From positions 186,001 to 250,000 of the forward strand of contig JAZGUH010000934.1 of the NCBI GenBank assembly GCA_037893225.1: a stretch of DNA of 64,000 bases, written 5' to 3'. This DNA is from Hippasteria phrygiana (taxonomy: Eukaryota > Echinodermata > Asteroidea > Valvatida > Goniasteridae). How positions within the stretch are numbered: the stretch's first letter is position 1; every line of letters starts with the position of its first letter. The notes beneath the pieces were generated by a model. It ran no database searches. It saw only the letters and a program-made list of their open reading frames with translations, and was not told the DNA's origin. A program made the translations under genes and the position numbers. Below, piece by piece: positions 18,925 to 32,010 of this stretch.

Positions 18925-21859
18925 AGCCCAATAGAGTCGGCATCGACTTGCATGATTTTTGGACTTGGACAAATCTTCAGAATCATTTGGCTTTGCCTGG
19001 AATCGACTCAGAGCAGGAACCAGCTTCCTCAAAGAGTCGACTCCTCAAACTATTGGAATCGTGATTCCAATTCCAATCTTGACTCCTACCTCGAGTTACC
19101 CAAGCTTAACAGACAACATTAGATGAGCTTTCCAGTGCATTCAATGGCTGTCTCCACAGCAGCTAGCACTTTTTTTATACCCAGCACGATATGGGGCAGA
19201 GGGGTACCCCCCTTTTTGTCCCTATACCCTATACACTATACACTCTCCAGACTATTGTTACCTATTAACACATCCCCCCTAGACTTCTGAAAAGAATTTC
19301 TGAGATTCCGGGAACACAATGACCAACACAAAAGAGGGGGGGTTCGCTCATATGACTTTTTTAGCAGTGTTGATAACAGAAAAAGGTAATGTCTGTCTTG
19401 TAATAATTCAGATAACTACCAACAACAAATATTTCTTTATTGATAACTGTGCAGACTGTATGAGATGCTTTAATACTGCTAATCTGTACCAAAATAACTC
19501 AATCTATCACAGATCTTGTATGCTAAAAAAGGCTTAAATGTCATATGGTGAACACCAAGGTCACTTCTCTGTAATGCTGATGATCTGAAGTACAAATGTA
19601 CATGTACAGGGGAGTTTAAATCACATTCAAAACAAGATCGTGTAGATATGTACCGTATGTACAACTGTAGTAGCTTGCCAAATTGACAATCGACCAATCA
19701 TATTTCCTCCATCAAATTCTGAAAGGACTAGTTTCAGGTTGCTCAAGTCCATTTCACAACAAAGTCCAGCCCCAGCCCCAACCCTGAAGACATCAGAATT
19801 GCAAGTCCATGGGGAATCTTGCCCTCATTCAAAGTTTGTACACCGGCATACGTTATCAGGCTATGATGACAAAAAATATTTGCACTACAAGTTAAAGATT
19901 TTTCCTCTTCAGAAAGCCTTACATGTACATTTTATAGTTAACAAACAAACAAGTGCAAACAAACACCAAGCCCTTTTCCTTTTCAAAATATTTGCTCTGC
20001 TTGGCTATACATGTTCATGTAGATACTTTCATTTTCTGACAGTGTTAACATAAGCATGTATACATAATCTACATTATAGTACATTTGTACATACATGTAT
20101 GTACATGTATTATTTATATGAAGCCATGTGACCTTGATGTAAAAAGAAACAGGCTCACCACAGTCCTAGAGGTATTACCGTAGATGTCTAACATGGACAG
20201 CTGCCAAAGTTTCATCAGTGTAAACTAATAGTCCAGGTGAGAATGCCTAAGAAATTTCTACACAAGAATGTTGACTGGTGAGCCATATTAATTTTGCACG
20301 AGGTCTCAGAAGAAAAGTCACAAAAAGACTAAGAGCTGTCCTTTATATCTGGATATATATGGATTATATACACATGTGGCTTCACACACTGTTCACAGAG
20401 GCTCTTGCATATTAGGATCCTGAAGTTAATTGTTTTTAATTACAATCACCCAATACAAGGCTTAAAGCCACTCTAGGTAAAGGGTTACTATTAGAGGTGG
20501 TAGGGTTGGCCACATTTTTAATTGCCAATCCTACTACCTTTATGGTTCTCCTGGGCCCACATCTACTCAAGGATAAATCTTCAACAGATTCTGTAAAACT
20601 GGCTTCGAAAGACAGTTTTTAAGTTACAATGACCCCGTTGTCAATTCAAGTTTTATGAAATGGTTCATACAACACATCACAACTTGAGATATAATGATGT
20701 CATAACACTTTGTGAAATCGGCCCCTAGAGGTACAAGGAGGGGAGGAATGGCATGGAGGGTGGGGGGGGGGGGGGGGGGGTGCACCTCCAAAAATGTATT
20801 GGGTACCCCAGCCTCTGAACAGGAGGGAAGCAAAATATAAAATTTCACACTCAAAGACATCATTTATAGGTCTTTATCTGCAATGTCTGTTAAAAACATT
20901 CACAATCATTTACATGTAACCACTTACTCTTTATACACAAGCCTGTAATCTAAACATAGATGCATTGTACATGTATCTCTCAAAATAAACGAATTCTTTG
21001 AATGTGTTTGGCATCAACTGATATGTCAGGGCAAATGGAAATAAACCTGTCGTCATTTTAGAAATTACAAGCATTCAAAAGCAAGAACGGCTCCATAAAT
21101 AACCGTTCAATCACCCGGGCTGAAGCAAAGTGAGTAAATTAATTGACTGGGGGGGGGGGGGGGGGTGGGGTGAATGCAAATGATTGATATTCACTTGCTG
21201 GTTGAAAGTGAAACTATACACGGCAGACCCCTGGAGAATACATCTCCTGATTGGCTTTGGTTGATAAATTGGAAGGCTGTCGAACGAACAGTGGGAAGCA
21301 ACTGGGGAGGCACTGCATAATTAGCCCGGTTTGACTTTTTTACATTTTGTTTTTCCAAAAAAGAAAGAAATGAATACAGGCGTTATCCCTTGATGTTTGA
21401 AATTTCATATTTCATGGAAAATGATCTGTTTAACCCTTCTGTTATACCATTCAGGGAATTAATGGAGCTCGTGGACAAGGTGTTCATTATTCTACACAAT
21501 TTACAAATTCTTTAATATAATTACAAGTTGACGTCAGAGCATCAGACAAAGCCGACAAGAACATCCACTCGCCTTTTGTGAGAATAACATGCGATAAATT
21601 CACCACCCTGTTTTCCCACCCATTCTTAACCGGAGCTACAACTATAAAAAATGGGCAGAAGATTAACCAACATTTATGCATAACTGTGCTGGTTTTGAGT
21701 TGCACTGAAAAGCAAGTTTAATGTTTGGAAAAGACAAAGTTAAAAACGACTGACCATCCCCACACTAAATCCAACAAGATCCAGCAGCAGGCTGCTGTTG
21801 TATCACGTTCATCTGAGCAGTGAACACACAAAACATTTTTTTTCTAGCAACTACATGTA
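18925..21859. other. Intergenic or intron stretch with G-runs
   Basis: No gene recognised. A diverged repeat with GAGTCGACTCC/AATCGTGATTCC motifs at 18945-19090 has a relative at 35490-35540. Long G runs occur at about 20762-20780 and 21150-21166. The ORF lines here are short and without domains. Confidence 0.3.
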
Positions 21860-22020
21860 CAAATTACATGTACAGCTATGCCCAAAATTAGCAACTACCA
21901 ATTACAGCTATGCCCAAAATTAGCAACTACCAATTACAGCTATGCCCAAAATTAGCAACTACCAATTACAGCTATGCCCAAAATTAGCAACTACCAATTA
22001 CAGTTATGCCCAAAATTATT
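21860..22020 (+). repeat. 32-bp tandem repeat
   Basis: Four to five head-to-tail copies of a 32-base unit containing AATTACAGCTATGCCC and AAAATTAGCAACTACC. Copies are almost identical, suggesting recent expansion. It is not coding. Confidence 0.9.
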
Positions 22021-23479
22021 CAAAACCCATGAAAAATCTGGTACATGTAGGTTGCTTTTCTCTCATACATAAAAGCTGGACTGGCAGAACTTAGGCTTTA
22101 CTTCTATGCAAACATACATTCTGAGCCATGTTGTTGTATGGGTCAAAATCAGTCAAGGTGATTGTTTTTGACCCTCCTGCCATAGTACAAAACCACATGT
22201 AATCTGATCATGTCTGTGTAAAAGTATAGCAGGGGAGGTGGAAGGAAATTTGGACTGATTTTGACCTTTTAAATAGTAGGAGGGTTAATTAATGACTTTA
22301 ATTGGCATGTACATACATGTACATGTACAAATCTACATATATTTTGGTTTCACATTATTAGCATAAAAGTAGAAATAATAAATAAAATTATTCCCAATAC
22401 CCCAAATTTGGCATGGGTATGAATAATTTTAGGAATAACTGTACATATTGGACTCAGCTGGCTATACACTTCATCCAGAGCTTTTGGATACATGTAGTTG
22501 GATACCTTGACAAAATAGTTGAAGTAGTACATGTACCAAGTAGGAATAGAGTTACAGGGTATCCGACATTTGTACAACAAATTAAAGTTGTTAAGATGTT
22601 AAAAAGCAAGCACCCGTCCCACCATAGAGCAAGGTCTATGGTCCCACACACTAAACATACAAATGTAGCCAAATTACCATCACTCTCAACCTTTTTTTAT
22701 CCCATTCAGGGATGCTTTCATTAAACGACACATGGGGTCCATAAAAAATGTCACTATAGTGGTCGTTAGCAGGAAAACCACACAGACTCACACATCACAG
22801 AGAGTCAGAGACAAACCGCTCCGCAGATGCAGAGCCCTTTGCAATTACGAGGCCTTTGAACCCGATACTGGCCCTGTACCATGGATAATAAAAGTATTGA
22901 ATGACACAAAACTGGGGCGTGGGCAGATCCGTGACTTGTTTGCTCAGAGCCGGGTATTCCAGCACTCGGAGCCGGTTCCAAGTACATGTACCTGTATGCC
23001 CACAGTACAGTGGAGATTGAGTGTCACTCAGTCACAGTCAGTTATCTTGCTCAGCCCCTACATTGAAGGCTGGGTGGTGTACATTGTACGTGTGCAGTGA
23101 ATCTTTCTATTCTACGTGGTAAATAAAATCATAGGCAAGGAACAGAAAATAAAGTAATAAATGCTACATGTAAGTTTGCTTTTAATAACACAATCTCCAT
23201 AGTTTTACAGGAAAAAAAGACAATTTGAAACCAAATACATGTATGTAGTGGAATAACATGTGTTGCACATCAAAATCCACGGAGCACGGACCTCACAAGA
23301 TAAGGTGACACCGTTTTTTACATTATGTTTTTCATTGAATTTTCTGGGAGCCGGTTCCGATTCGTAACCGGTTCTTTTTTAGAGAACCGGAACCAGCTCC
23401 AGAAATTCTGGAACCGCCCAACACTAATAGTGGTCATTCCTTTTCAGGGGATTCGGCGAGGGTCAATCATCAAGCATCC
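22021..23479. other. Intergenic or intron stretch
   Basis: No supported gene. 23340-23425 has AGCCGGTTCC and GAACCGG motifs and a GGAACCGCCCAACACT block resembling a hAT-type terminal repeat (CAGTGTTGGGCGG-like). The other end and an 8-base target duplication were not found, so it is not called as an element. Confidence 0.3.
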
Positions 23480-24150
23480 AGGCCGGTTTTAAACTATTTT
23501 GTATACTTGTTTAAAACCGGCCCAGCACATATTTATTCCCATTCACAAAATACCTTTTTGTAAAATTCAGCAAAAACCTCCAAAATTTTTTAATTTCCAA
23601 TGATTTGTTTAAATTTTGTTTACCATGGTTTGTAAAACACCCCTTTAGCTATTTACAGGCATGCAACTGGGAAGTCACAAAAAAAAGAGGAAATTTAAAT
23701 CTTTTGAAGACTTTGTACAGTGTTTTTCTATTTTTAATGGCACACATGGGAAGTAAAAAAAAGAAGTGGAAATCAGCTGTTCCGAGGAAAGGTTGCATGC
23801 CTGTATTTAATGGTTCGTGCCTCACGCGAGTAGTGCTAAAAATTTCCTTATATGGAAATTGACGTGCGCATGAAATGTGGCGTGACATGTGGTGCAGAAC
23901 CCAGCAGTGCCGGTGTAGTGTGAAATTATGGACTCTAAATACGGATGTAACGGTATAGTATTGTGCCTGCGTAATTGGGAGAGTGACTGGTCGCGCGAGT
24001 GATCAACCAATAAAAGGAACCAGATTTCATAGGAGCCTAAATTTCGTGTGACACTGGAAAAGTGTTTAAAACCGGTTGGTGTTTTATCGGCCGTTAAAAA
24101 CCACCCACGTGACGGGCTATCGACCAATAGGTAAACTGTCTTAGGTACAT
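23480..24150 (+). repeat. Dispersed repeat R1, copy B (long form)
   Basis: About 670 bases matching 51862-52462 in inverse orientation and 12861-13162 in direct orientation. It includes GGTTCGTGCCTCACGCGAG, ATTGGGAGAGTGACTGGTC, CCAATAAAAGGAACCAG, CCGGTTGGTGTTTTATCGG and CCACCCACGTGACGGGC. It contains no ORF shared between copies. Confidence 0.7.
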
Positions 24151-25297
24151 ATGTACATGAATAGTGAATAATGGTATGTACTGAAATTACTGAATACAAC
24201 CATTTAGGAGCCAAAGAGGATGTACAGTCCATTATAGCCAAATGTTCGGTGTAGCAGTGCTCATTATAGCGACATTGTACCATACTGGGAATCTCTTGGA
24301 TTCTATGCTGTTAATTTCCATATTCATAAACACACGTAGTGGTGATGCCATCTCAGGAAAAGGTTTAGTATCACACATGTACATGTATATTGCTTAGTGT
24401 TTAACCATTGCTAGAATTTCGGGTTTCCCCTGAGGTTAATTTTGGGAATTGTACTGGTATGCATTTCCTTGTTAGTCCGTAGCCGGTTATTAAACGAATT
24501 ATGCTACAAACTGATACAACAAGCAAACTTATTCCTTTTTATAACTGAACATTGAATGCCTACATATACATTGTACTGCACACAGTAAGTCATTCTGACT
24601 GCTTAAATTGACATCACAACAGCACCTTCATGTATACAATGTATGTCAGGAAACAGCACATGAGCACTAAATTTTCATTCAGCAGCAGCAGCAGCAAAAA
24701 CAAACCGTTCAGATGCACCTGCCATAAACTGCAATCTAGCCGTTTTGCGAATACTGCGAAAGATTGGAAAAACACATCAGCCATAATAAAATATGAACAG
24801 TGGAACATTTGTACGTGCAAAGAGAAATCATGGTTCATAGTTTCTTTAACCCTAACTGCCTTCAGTGTTTTTCATATGAAAAGCCTGCTAAATACAAAAA
24901 AAAATTACTGCAAATTTTGTTGGATTCTGCAGTGTACCACCTACACACCAGCCTTGGTATTTTGCAGCTACCCTGCCAAATCCAACAAAATCCAATTAAA
25001 ATTTGACTACAAGTCTGCTTTCCCCGCTTAAAAACGACAAAATCCAGATCTATTCAGCTGCTACCCAGCCGAATGCAACAATATCCAACACACCATATTG
25101 TTTGTGTTGCGTTGCATTTAGCAGTAGGGATAAACTGTGTCAAGCCTGGGATAAGTTCTCTCCTTTGTTTCTTACTTTACAATTAACATGCTTCCTTTTT
25201 TGTGTACAAAATGAAAACTACAATCTTTTCAATTATGATTTAATGTTTTTTTGGCAATTAAGTTTTAGCACTGGCTGCAGGGCAGAAAAGAAATATA
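24151..25297. other. Intergenic stretch with partial TTAACCCTAAC element
   Basis: TTAACCCTAACTGCC at 24846-24860 looks like one end of the telomere-like TTAA family, followed by AATCCAACAAAATCC repeats to about 25090. No matching right end closes it before the next element at 25298. An (AGC)5 run is at about 24680-24695. No gene recognised. Confidence 0.35.
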
Positions 25298-25581
25298 TTA
25301 ACCCTAACCCCCTACTGCCCTCTGCGGGGTACTGGACCAAATCCGCCAAAAATCCATCAGTCGATTTTCTTTTTATACATGGGCTAATGGAACCACCACT
25401 AAAGTGTTGGTTAATGTTGATGGACTTGGTACACATGCCTTATATGACAACACTACTACTGGATCCTAGGCAAAATTCATCAATTGCACCAGCACTGCTT
25501 CAGGCCTCCTGGACCAAGTCCGCCAAAATCCAACAATTTGGGGGGGATGGATTTTGGCGGATTTGGGATGGTTAGGGTTAA
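25298..25581 (+). mobile_element. TTAA-flanked piggyBac-like element with telomere-like ends, copy C
   Basis: Begins TTAACCCTAACCCCC and ends GGTTAGGGTTAA, with interior AAATCCGCCAAAAATCC-type repeats. It has the same end logic as 9601-9969 but a diverged interior. 284 bases, no ORF. Confidence 0.65.
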
Positions 25582-26037
25582 ACAGAGACTAGTAACAACA
25601 TCTTCATTGACTTCAGAATAGTCACATGCTTTAACAGGGAAGTGTCAATGTCGGTTCTGGAACAACATTTAGCTGATGGGTAGAGCTAAAAATAGACTGT
25701 TTACATGAACAAAGTTTTCCCTGTCATTTCACCATACATGTACATGTATATGTTTTTCTTTCCAGTACTTCTGCTTCCAGTTTAGTGCACTTACATGTAT
25801 GCACTTATTATAAAACACGAAACTGGTCATGTACATAAAGTTTGCCAATAAACTGTCTGGTAATTTCAGTCAAACAAACATTTCTAACCAGTTGAGAAAA
25901 CGTGAGATAACACAAAACAAAAAAACCAACATGAAATAAAATACAAATTAGGCAACAGGACCCACAGCACAGATTCCAATGTACATTTATAAATCCCTGC
26001 CATTGAATTATTCATACCAACGCACATCGCGGCCGCA

Positions 26038-26325
26038 CCGCAAAAACAGAAGTTCTATTCAACGGTGAATAGAACTTCCATTGCACGATCACACCATCGG
26101 TCGCGCTCTGACCAATCAGATGACGAGGATTTATTCAGGTGTTGTATAAAACAAATAATGAATGTTTCCCGTTCGTGCAATGGAAAGAATAATTTCATTC
26201 GGTGACAGATGGAATTTTCCATTCCACTCAGCTTCGCCTCGTGGAATGGAACATTGCGTCTGTCACCTCATGAAATGATTCTTAACATGCACTCATAAAC
26301 ATTCCATATTTGTATAATATTGTAC
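26038..26325. mobile_element. MITE with hairpin core, copy 2
   Basis: Shares ACAAATAATGAATGTTT, AAGAATAATTTCATTCGG and GGTGACAGATGGAA with 16730-16860. The centre carries an extra palindrome TCCATTCCACTCAGC / GCCTCGTGGAATGGA. A smaller hairpin GTTCTATTCAACGG/TGAATAGAAC is at its left. Confidence 0.6.
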
Positions 26326-27019
26326 ATCAGTCTATTGTACATGTATATGTATGTACATGTATAATATCATTTTCAATACTGTACTGCACATTTTGGTTGT
26401 AATTTCTGTACTCCAATTTCGTTACTGATTAGGTTGAATGAGTTTCTTGCTATTTTTTCTAATAAGGTCCCTAAGTAGATAACCAGCATTGCATGTCTAT
26501 GGCTCTGGAGTCCGACCAGGCTCTGTGTAAGGTCAACGGTATGGTCATGGCCACTTCAACAAAAATGTCTACATTTATCTCTCATTGTAAACGGTCAGTC
26601 ACACTAACTTTCCTACATGTATGAACAAATGCTATTTACACGTAACAAGTCAGTTCCAATCTACAAAAAATGTACATCTTTAAAACATACAAACTGGGTC
26701 ATTGCAATTTTAAGTTGTTTTTTTCCTTTACATGTATTAGACTTACATGTACATGTACGTGTATATGTGCCAGAAAACTTGCAGCACCATACAACTGCAT
26801 ATGTAGTTGATGGTTACAGTAGTACAGTTTCCTTAGTACCACATGTATCCACATACACTGTACCGGTACATGTACAACTACATGATGTATTGTTGGTACA
26901 CAAAACCTATTTTACTGTCAGGATCGACAGTGCATCAAGTTCAACACCACAATAACAGCTTTAAAGGCCGTGTACATGTACATGATTGGTCATTGTTGCA
27001 ATTTTCAAAAATGGGCGGA
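26326..27019. other. Intergenic, TACATGTA-rich
   Basis: At least ten TACATGTA or ACATGTAC motifs. No coding potential recognised. Confidence 0.3.
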
Positions 27020-27470
27020 TTTGGGGGTTAGTACATGTATGTTATAGGAAATATCGTTCCACTGACCTGTTCAAAGTTTTGCGTTGTTGAATGGCGAAAA
27101 AACCGAGAGAAAAACGGCACTCATTTCCAACCGTCGGGCGGATGATAGCCTTTAGTCAAGGCGCGCGTGCTACCAGCTGGACACGTGACGCGCCCTAAAT
27201 GCCAGCATGTCCAGCGCGCCACTCGTCCAGGTAGCCACGTGCGCCTTGACTAAAGGCTGCGGGGCAGTTTTCCAACGATTTCCAGCTGGAAATCGTTGGA
27301 AGACGATATAAATTTCCACTTTTCTTGACAACGACAGCACACCTGGTGCCATTATTTCACAGGATGATTGAGACTACTATTAACTTAGAGTCTAGTAAGG
27401 TATTTCGTAATAATTCAGTGAAAAAAATTGGAGAATTACCAATCGTGTACACTACCCTTAAGTCAAACCA
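27020..27470 (+). mobile_element. Diverged GTAGTATAC-family repeat interrupted by a palindrome
   Basis: 27325-27440 matches 1455-1560 (GACAACGACAGCACACC, GGTGCCATTATTTCACAGG, AAGGTATTTCGTAATAATTCAGT). The middle contains a palindrome at 27148-27262 (AGCCTTTAGTCAAGGCGC mirrored by GCGCCTTGACTAAAGGCT), probably a nested foldback insertion. Confidence 0.55.
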
Positions 27471-28259
27471 TGTCATACATGTATGTATACATGCACACAC
27501 ACTGTACACAGGAAGGAAGAGTATCATTCCATGGTTAATACACAGGTCATACCATGGTCAATATGAAAATGGATTATACTGTATAAATGTAGTTTGATTT
27601 TGAAAGTACTGTACAAAGTATATACATGCGTGTATCTTCTGCATTAACCAATCTTCATTAGCTGTGTAAACTTCAGATTCAACAACACAGTATTTAGTAC
27701 TACAGTGCAACCAAACGCCTAGCTTTGATGCGTACATTTGTAAGTAAGCAGGAATTAACACATACCGCTGATGAAGCAACTGTTGCTCTATGGTCCAGTC
27801 ATACACAAACACTCCTGTGATCGTCTTTAAAGAGAAGTCTTCAAATGAACTACATGTACATGCGCTATGCACCTAGCTCTAACCTATGTATCTAAGAAGT
27901 GAAACCTCAGAGCCATGCCTTTTATAGCTCTATAGTGAAACATACATAACGACAAGAAACCAACTCACATGACACTACAGACATACCATCTCCATCAATC
28001 CCTGGCAGAAACTGTGGTGCACACTGCATGCTGCAAATCACAGGCACACTGTATTGCGTGCATGCGTGGTGGGGGGGGGGGAGGAGTTGTGGGCAAAAAC
28101 AAGCTGGCTTATCAGAAATTAGCAGGGCTCCTATAAATAACAAGTTCTGTTGTTACAATTTCCCTGAATGCAAAAATGGATTGTCCCCAAAGACCTTCAA
28201 GTATGAGAATGGAAATCAAAACTACACATAGTATAGTCTGGTGTGTACTTACTAGATTA
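27471..28259. other. Intergenic stretch
   Basis: Nothing recognised except a G run at about 28070-28084. Short ORFs lack domains. Confidence 0.3.
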
Positions 28260-28660
28260 AAGGTAGTATACAACATTTGCAAACATCAAAAAACAAAACT
28301 ACTGAATTATTATGAGACTGCAAGGAAATACATGTAGCAGTCTCAATCATCCTGTGAAATCATGCCACCTGCTGTGGTGCCGTTTTTCAAGGAAAATTTA
28401 TATCATATCAATAGTCTAGTTCTCCGACCTGATAATTCCCTGACGTCTATAAATTGCTCTATTTTGTCTAAGGTACATGTATGGTCAGGAAACCAGACTA
28501 CTAGAACATAATTTTTTCTGTTTTCCCAGCATCTACATGTATGCACACAAAACTTTAATCAGGTCAGTGTTACAGTATTTGATAGCACGCTATAAAATAC
28601 CAACCTCCAACTCCATTTATTTCTGAAAATTACAGCAAAAGCAAATGGTGTATACTACGT
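28260..28660 (-). mobile_element. MITE-like repeat, GTAGTATAC family, copy 2 (inverted)
   Basis: Reverse-oriented counterpart of 1186-1600, with ends GTAGTATACAACATTTGC (left) and GCAAATGGTGTATACTAC (right). TATAGCACGCTATAAAATA and CCAAATTCATTTATTTCTG-type blocks are shared. A TTAA-flanked element is inserted directly beside its right end. Confidence 0.65.
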
Positions 28661-28882
28661 TTAACCCCTTGAGTACGGTGTTTTACGGGAGACGTCAGGG
28701 TTCTGCGGCGGCTCTAGCAGCCAAACGAAACGGCCACAATGTGTTTGTGCAGTCAAGCGTAACATACACAATAATCCAACAATGGATTGAAACTGCACAA
28801 ACAGCGGCCAATGGCGTCATCCGGCCTGGTGGCACTGTTTTTTTTTTACGCCATATTCCGTCATCCGTACGCAAGGGGTTAA
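28661..28882. mobile_element. TTAA-flanked piggyBac-like MITE (CCCCTTG ends), copy 3
   Basis: TTAACCCCTTGAGTACGG to CCGTACGCAAGGGGTTAA, a clean pair of inverted ends inside TTAA. Its interior, with ATCCAACAATGGATTGAAAC and GGCGTCATCCGGCC, is nearly the same as 37830-38119. Confidence 0.75.
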
Positions 28883-31800
28883 GGAACATTTACATTCACT
28901 TGGATGGAAAACATTTTAGAGTGAACTGTTCCTTAAATATTTCCTGGAGTTGTTATGTTTGCAGGGCTCGAAATTCACACTGGAACACTGGACTGAGTCC
29001 AGTGATTTATGAATTGATCTACAAAAAGACCAAACTAGACCAGTGGGGCTGGTTATTTTCCCTTCAATAAAGCGAAACAATTAAAAATTCAAACAATTGA
29101 AAAGCAATAATAATTTGTAATTTCACACTCCGAAAGAATGACGTCTGCCTTGTTTATTTTCATTTGCTTGACCAATTTTCATTATGACTTTAAATTGCAA
29201 AGTCCACGTTTTAACCAGCATACCCCTGCAGAATGTCCGTAGTAAATTTTGATTCAACAGAATCACTGTAGTCTAGTGGATATCACTCGTACGTACTGAA
29301 ATTTAAGCTCTGTTTCTTGCAATTTTTCTATTGTATTAAAACTATCAGTAAAAAATTATAGTCCTTCCTCATGAATGCATATAATTTGCATTTGGTTCAC
29401 AGCTATACAGTGTATGACATAAATTGGGGATTTTTGCTTGCTTGCATGTACTGGTAACTTCAGCCATACACGTATATGCACCAGATTTAGTATTTTTTTG
29501 AGGGGGCAGGTTGTACATACATGTATATACAGTACATGTATATTGTGTACCAGCCATTTTTCCCAGTAAAACTGACCATGGGAGGGATTGCAGTAGCTGG
29601 TCTTTGAATGGTGGCTTGGACCGTTTTATTGCAATCTGCCCCATGCTAATTCTAAAATGTCATTCTAAAATGTCCCCCTAAAATGTCCCCTGGAAAATCA
29701 TTGAGTTCTCTCAACCCCCGCCCCCCCTTCCCCCCACCCCCGCATTCCCCTAAACAAATAATTACTGTAGGAGCATCTGGAATTTTTAAGGCTTCTCTGT
29801 CAAGACAAACATACATGTAGAATTAAAAAGATAATCTGTAAAGGGACACAAACATGCACGTACATGTACATGTAACAGGGAAGGAACTTCAGCAAAGTGA
29901 AGGCATACATCATTCATTTTACGTGCACTTTTGTTCCTTGCAATGGGATAAGCAATAAATACAATTCAACATTTGGCTGGGCCTTTAGAAATATTTTTGT
30001 TGAAATAAACAGCACCTAATACACAATGTACAAGTCATGTATATACGTAAAAGGTCTGGTTCAAGATTCTTGGAAAGTGGAATAATGAGCAAACTTCAGG
30101 TCCGTGTGTACTTTCTTTGTTAGCTTATTGAACTGCCTCAAAGTGCAATGGGCTTTGCAACCCAGCCATCATACATGTAAGAGGCTTGCTGGAAGAGTTC
30201 ATGGCTAGCGCCCTCTGTTGTTCATTTGCAGGGAAGGTCAAGCAACAGTACTAGACTTTAGTTCCTGTTGACGACGTGTGCTTGAAGCACTGTCAACAGG
30301 CAGGCAGGAAATTAAAGGGTGTCCAAGTCTATAATATACATGTAGGTCATACTGTACTTCATGGGGGGGGGGAGGAGGCAGGAGAAAGAAAGGATGTTAT
30401 CCCAGTTTGTAACGTGTATAGTTAAAAGCACATGATTTTTAATGTGGTTATTTACATGGGGAAATGATTTTTGAAACCTGCCACAAAAAGACCGATTTAA
30501 AATGAAACTGATGTTTGGAATGGAATTTGGCTATGTAGGAAGCAAACTCTGCAGTAGTCGAAGAGATGACAACTTCACAAGCAAGCACATTTTCTTAAAA
30601 ATAAAAATTGCCAATTTTAAATGCAATTCATAGCTACATGTAGTACATGTATTTATAGTTATATTTGTGTTCATACTGTGGCTGATCTGATAGAAGAGTC
30701 TTTCAGGCATTTTCAATGACATGAATCTGTATTTTATGATGCATAAATGGTTTGCATCATAAAGGTAAGGTTACATGTATTTTTTTTCAATAACGTGGAT
30801 TACAGATTCTCTGCCAAAAAAAATTGGATTTAAAAAAAAAATAACCTTTTAATAAATGTTCAATGTTTTTAAATTTCGATTTTTTTTTTTTCTAAATTTG
30901 TTTGACCCACCCACCCACCCCAATTTTCGATCTTAAAATATTGATTTGCCATTCAATTAAACAAATAATAAAATGCCCAGTTTCACGACAGCGTGATGCA
31001 GCTGTGGATTTTCCCCACTTTAACACGTGCCCTGATGACTTCTAGTCTTTCATAATCAGCTTCTGACCTACATGTAGCGCTGGCGATACTGATTTGTTTT
31101 CGTAGTCGATATTTTGTCCCCGCTATATCGCCGATATGGCGATAAAATCATCTACAAATTACGGCTTGATAAAAATATTGTGAACGGTTAGCGATCTTAA
31201 AATCCTAATGTACATGTACAAACGCATAGGCCTAAACAACTTTCAAAAACTTCACACCGCCAAACAAAGCTCTCTGTCACAATATCGCCACTCAGATCGT
31301 CCACCCATACGGAGGAATGGTCCACTATACCTACGTGGCAGCGAGTGCAAATTTGTAGCCAACCTTTATACCAAGTCTTTTTTTTTCAATTCATGTCACA
31401 AGTACATTTTTTCAACAACTTCCAAAATTCTTGAAGTTGAAGCCACACAATACTCCTTTTTGAAGCTGACATTCGTGTAAAAAATCACGCATGTCCATCG
31501 TTTTCCCAGGGCTTCGCAAAGCGAGCAAGCAACGCGTATGCTTATTAGCACGGTTCCCATCTCTGCTGCGGTATTTAATTGATAGCAGTAGAGACGGGAA
31601 CCAGTCTACAGTGCGTACTCGATTGGGTATATTTTGATGCATGACTTAGGAAGAATTTAAATATGTCTGTAGAATTTTACTCTCTTGATCTCAGACACCC
31701 TTATTTGCATTTCAAATACTCTAAAGATGTACTATTGTGATTATATGTATACAATGGTTACTTCATCACTTTGAATGTTTAAAGGACATAAAGCATTTTC

Positions 31801-32008
31801 CAACTAAATGTTTTGGCGAAAAAGAGGAATTCTTGCTACGCTTTAATTGTACATTTAAAGCAAAGACGATGGCAGTCGTTGTAAGATGTTTCTTCCTTCA
31901 TGCTTTTATATCTGATCAATAATGTGTAGCCCGGTATGGTAGTACTGTGCCAAATGCCAAAAAGCCATAAGACCAGTCTATGAAGTATAGAAAGACCAGT
32001 CTATGAAG
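28883..32008. other. Intergenic stretch
   Basis: No gene recognised. It includes a C-rich run at 29715-29745, a short hairpin at about 31550-31606 (GGTTCCCATCTCTGCTGC against GCAGTAGAGACGGGAACC), and a 20-base direct duplication AGACCAGTCTATGAAGTA just left of 32009. Confidence 0.3.
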
Positions 32009-32010
32009 TA

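Noticed and set aside
22750..23440. Possible hAT element bounded by ATAGTGGTC repeats
   Set aside because: The right side has a CAGTGTTGGGC-like end, but the left flank shows no matching terminal repeat.
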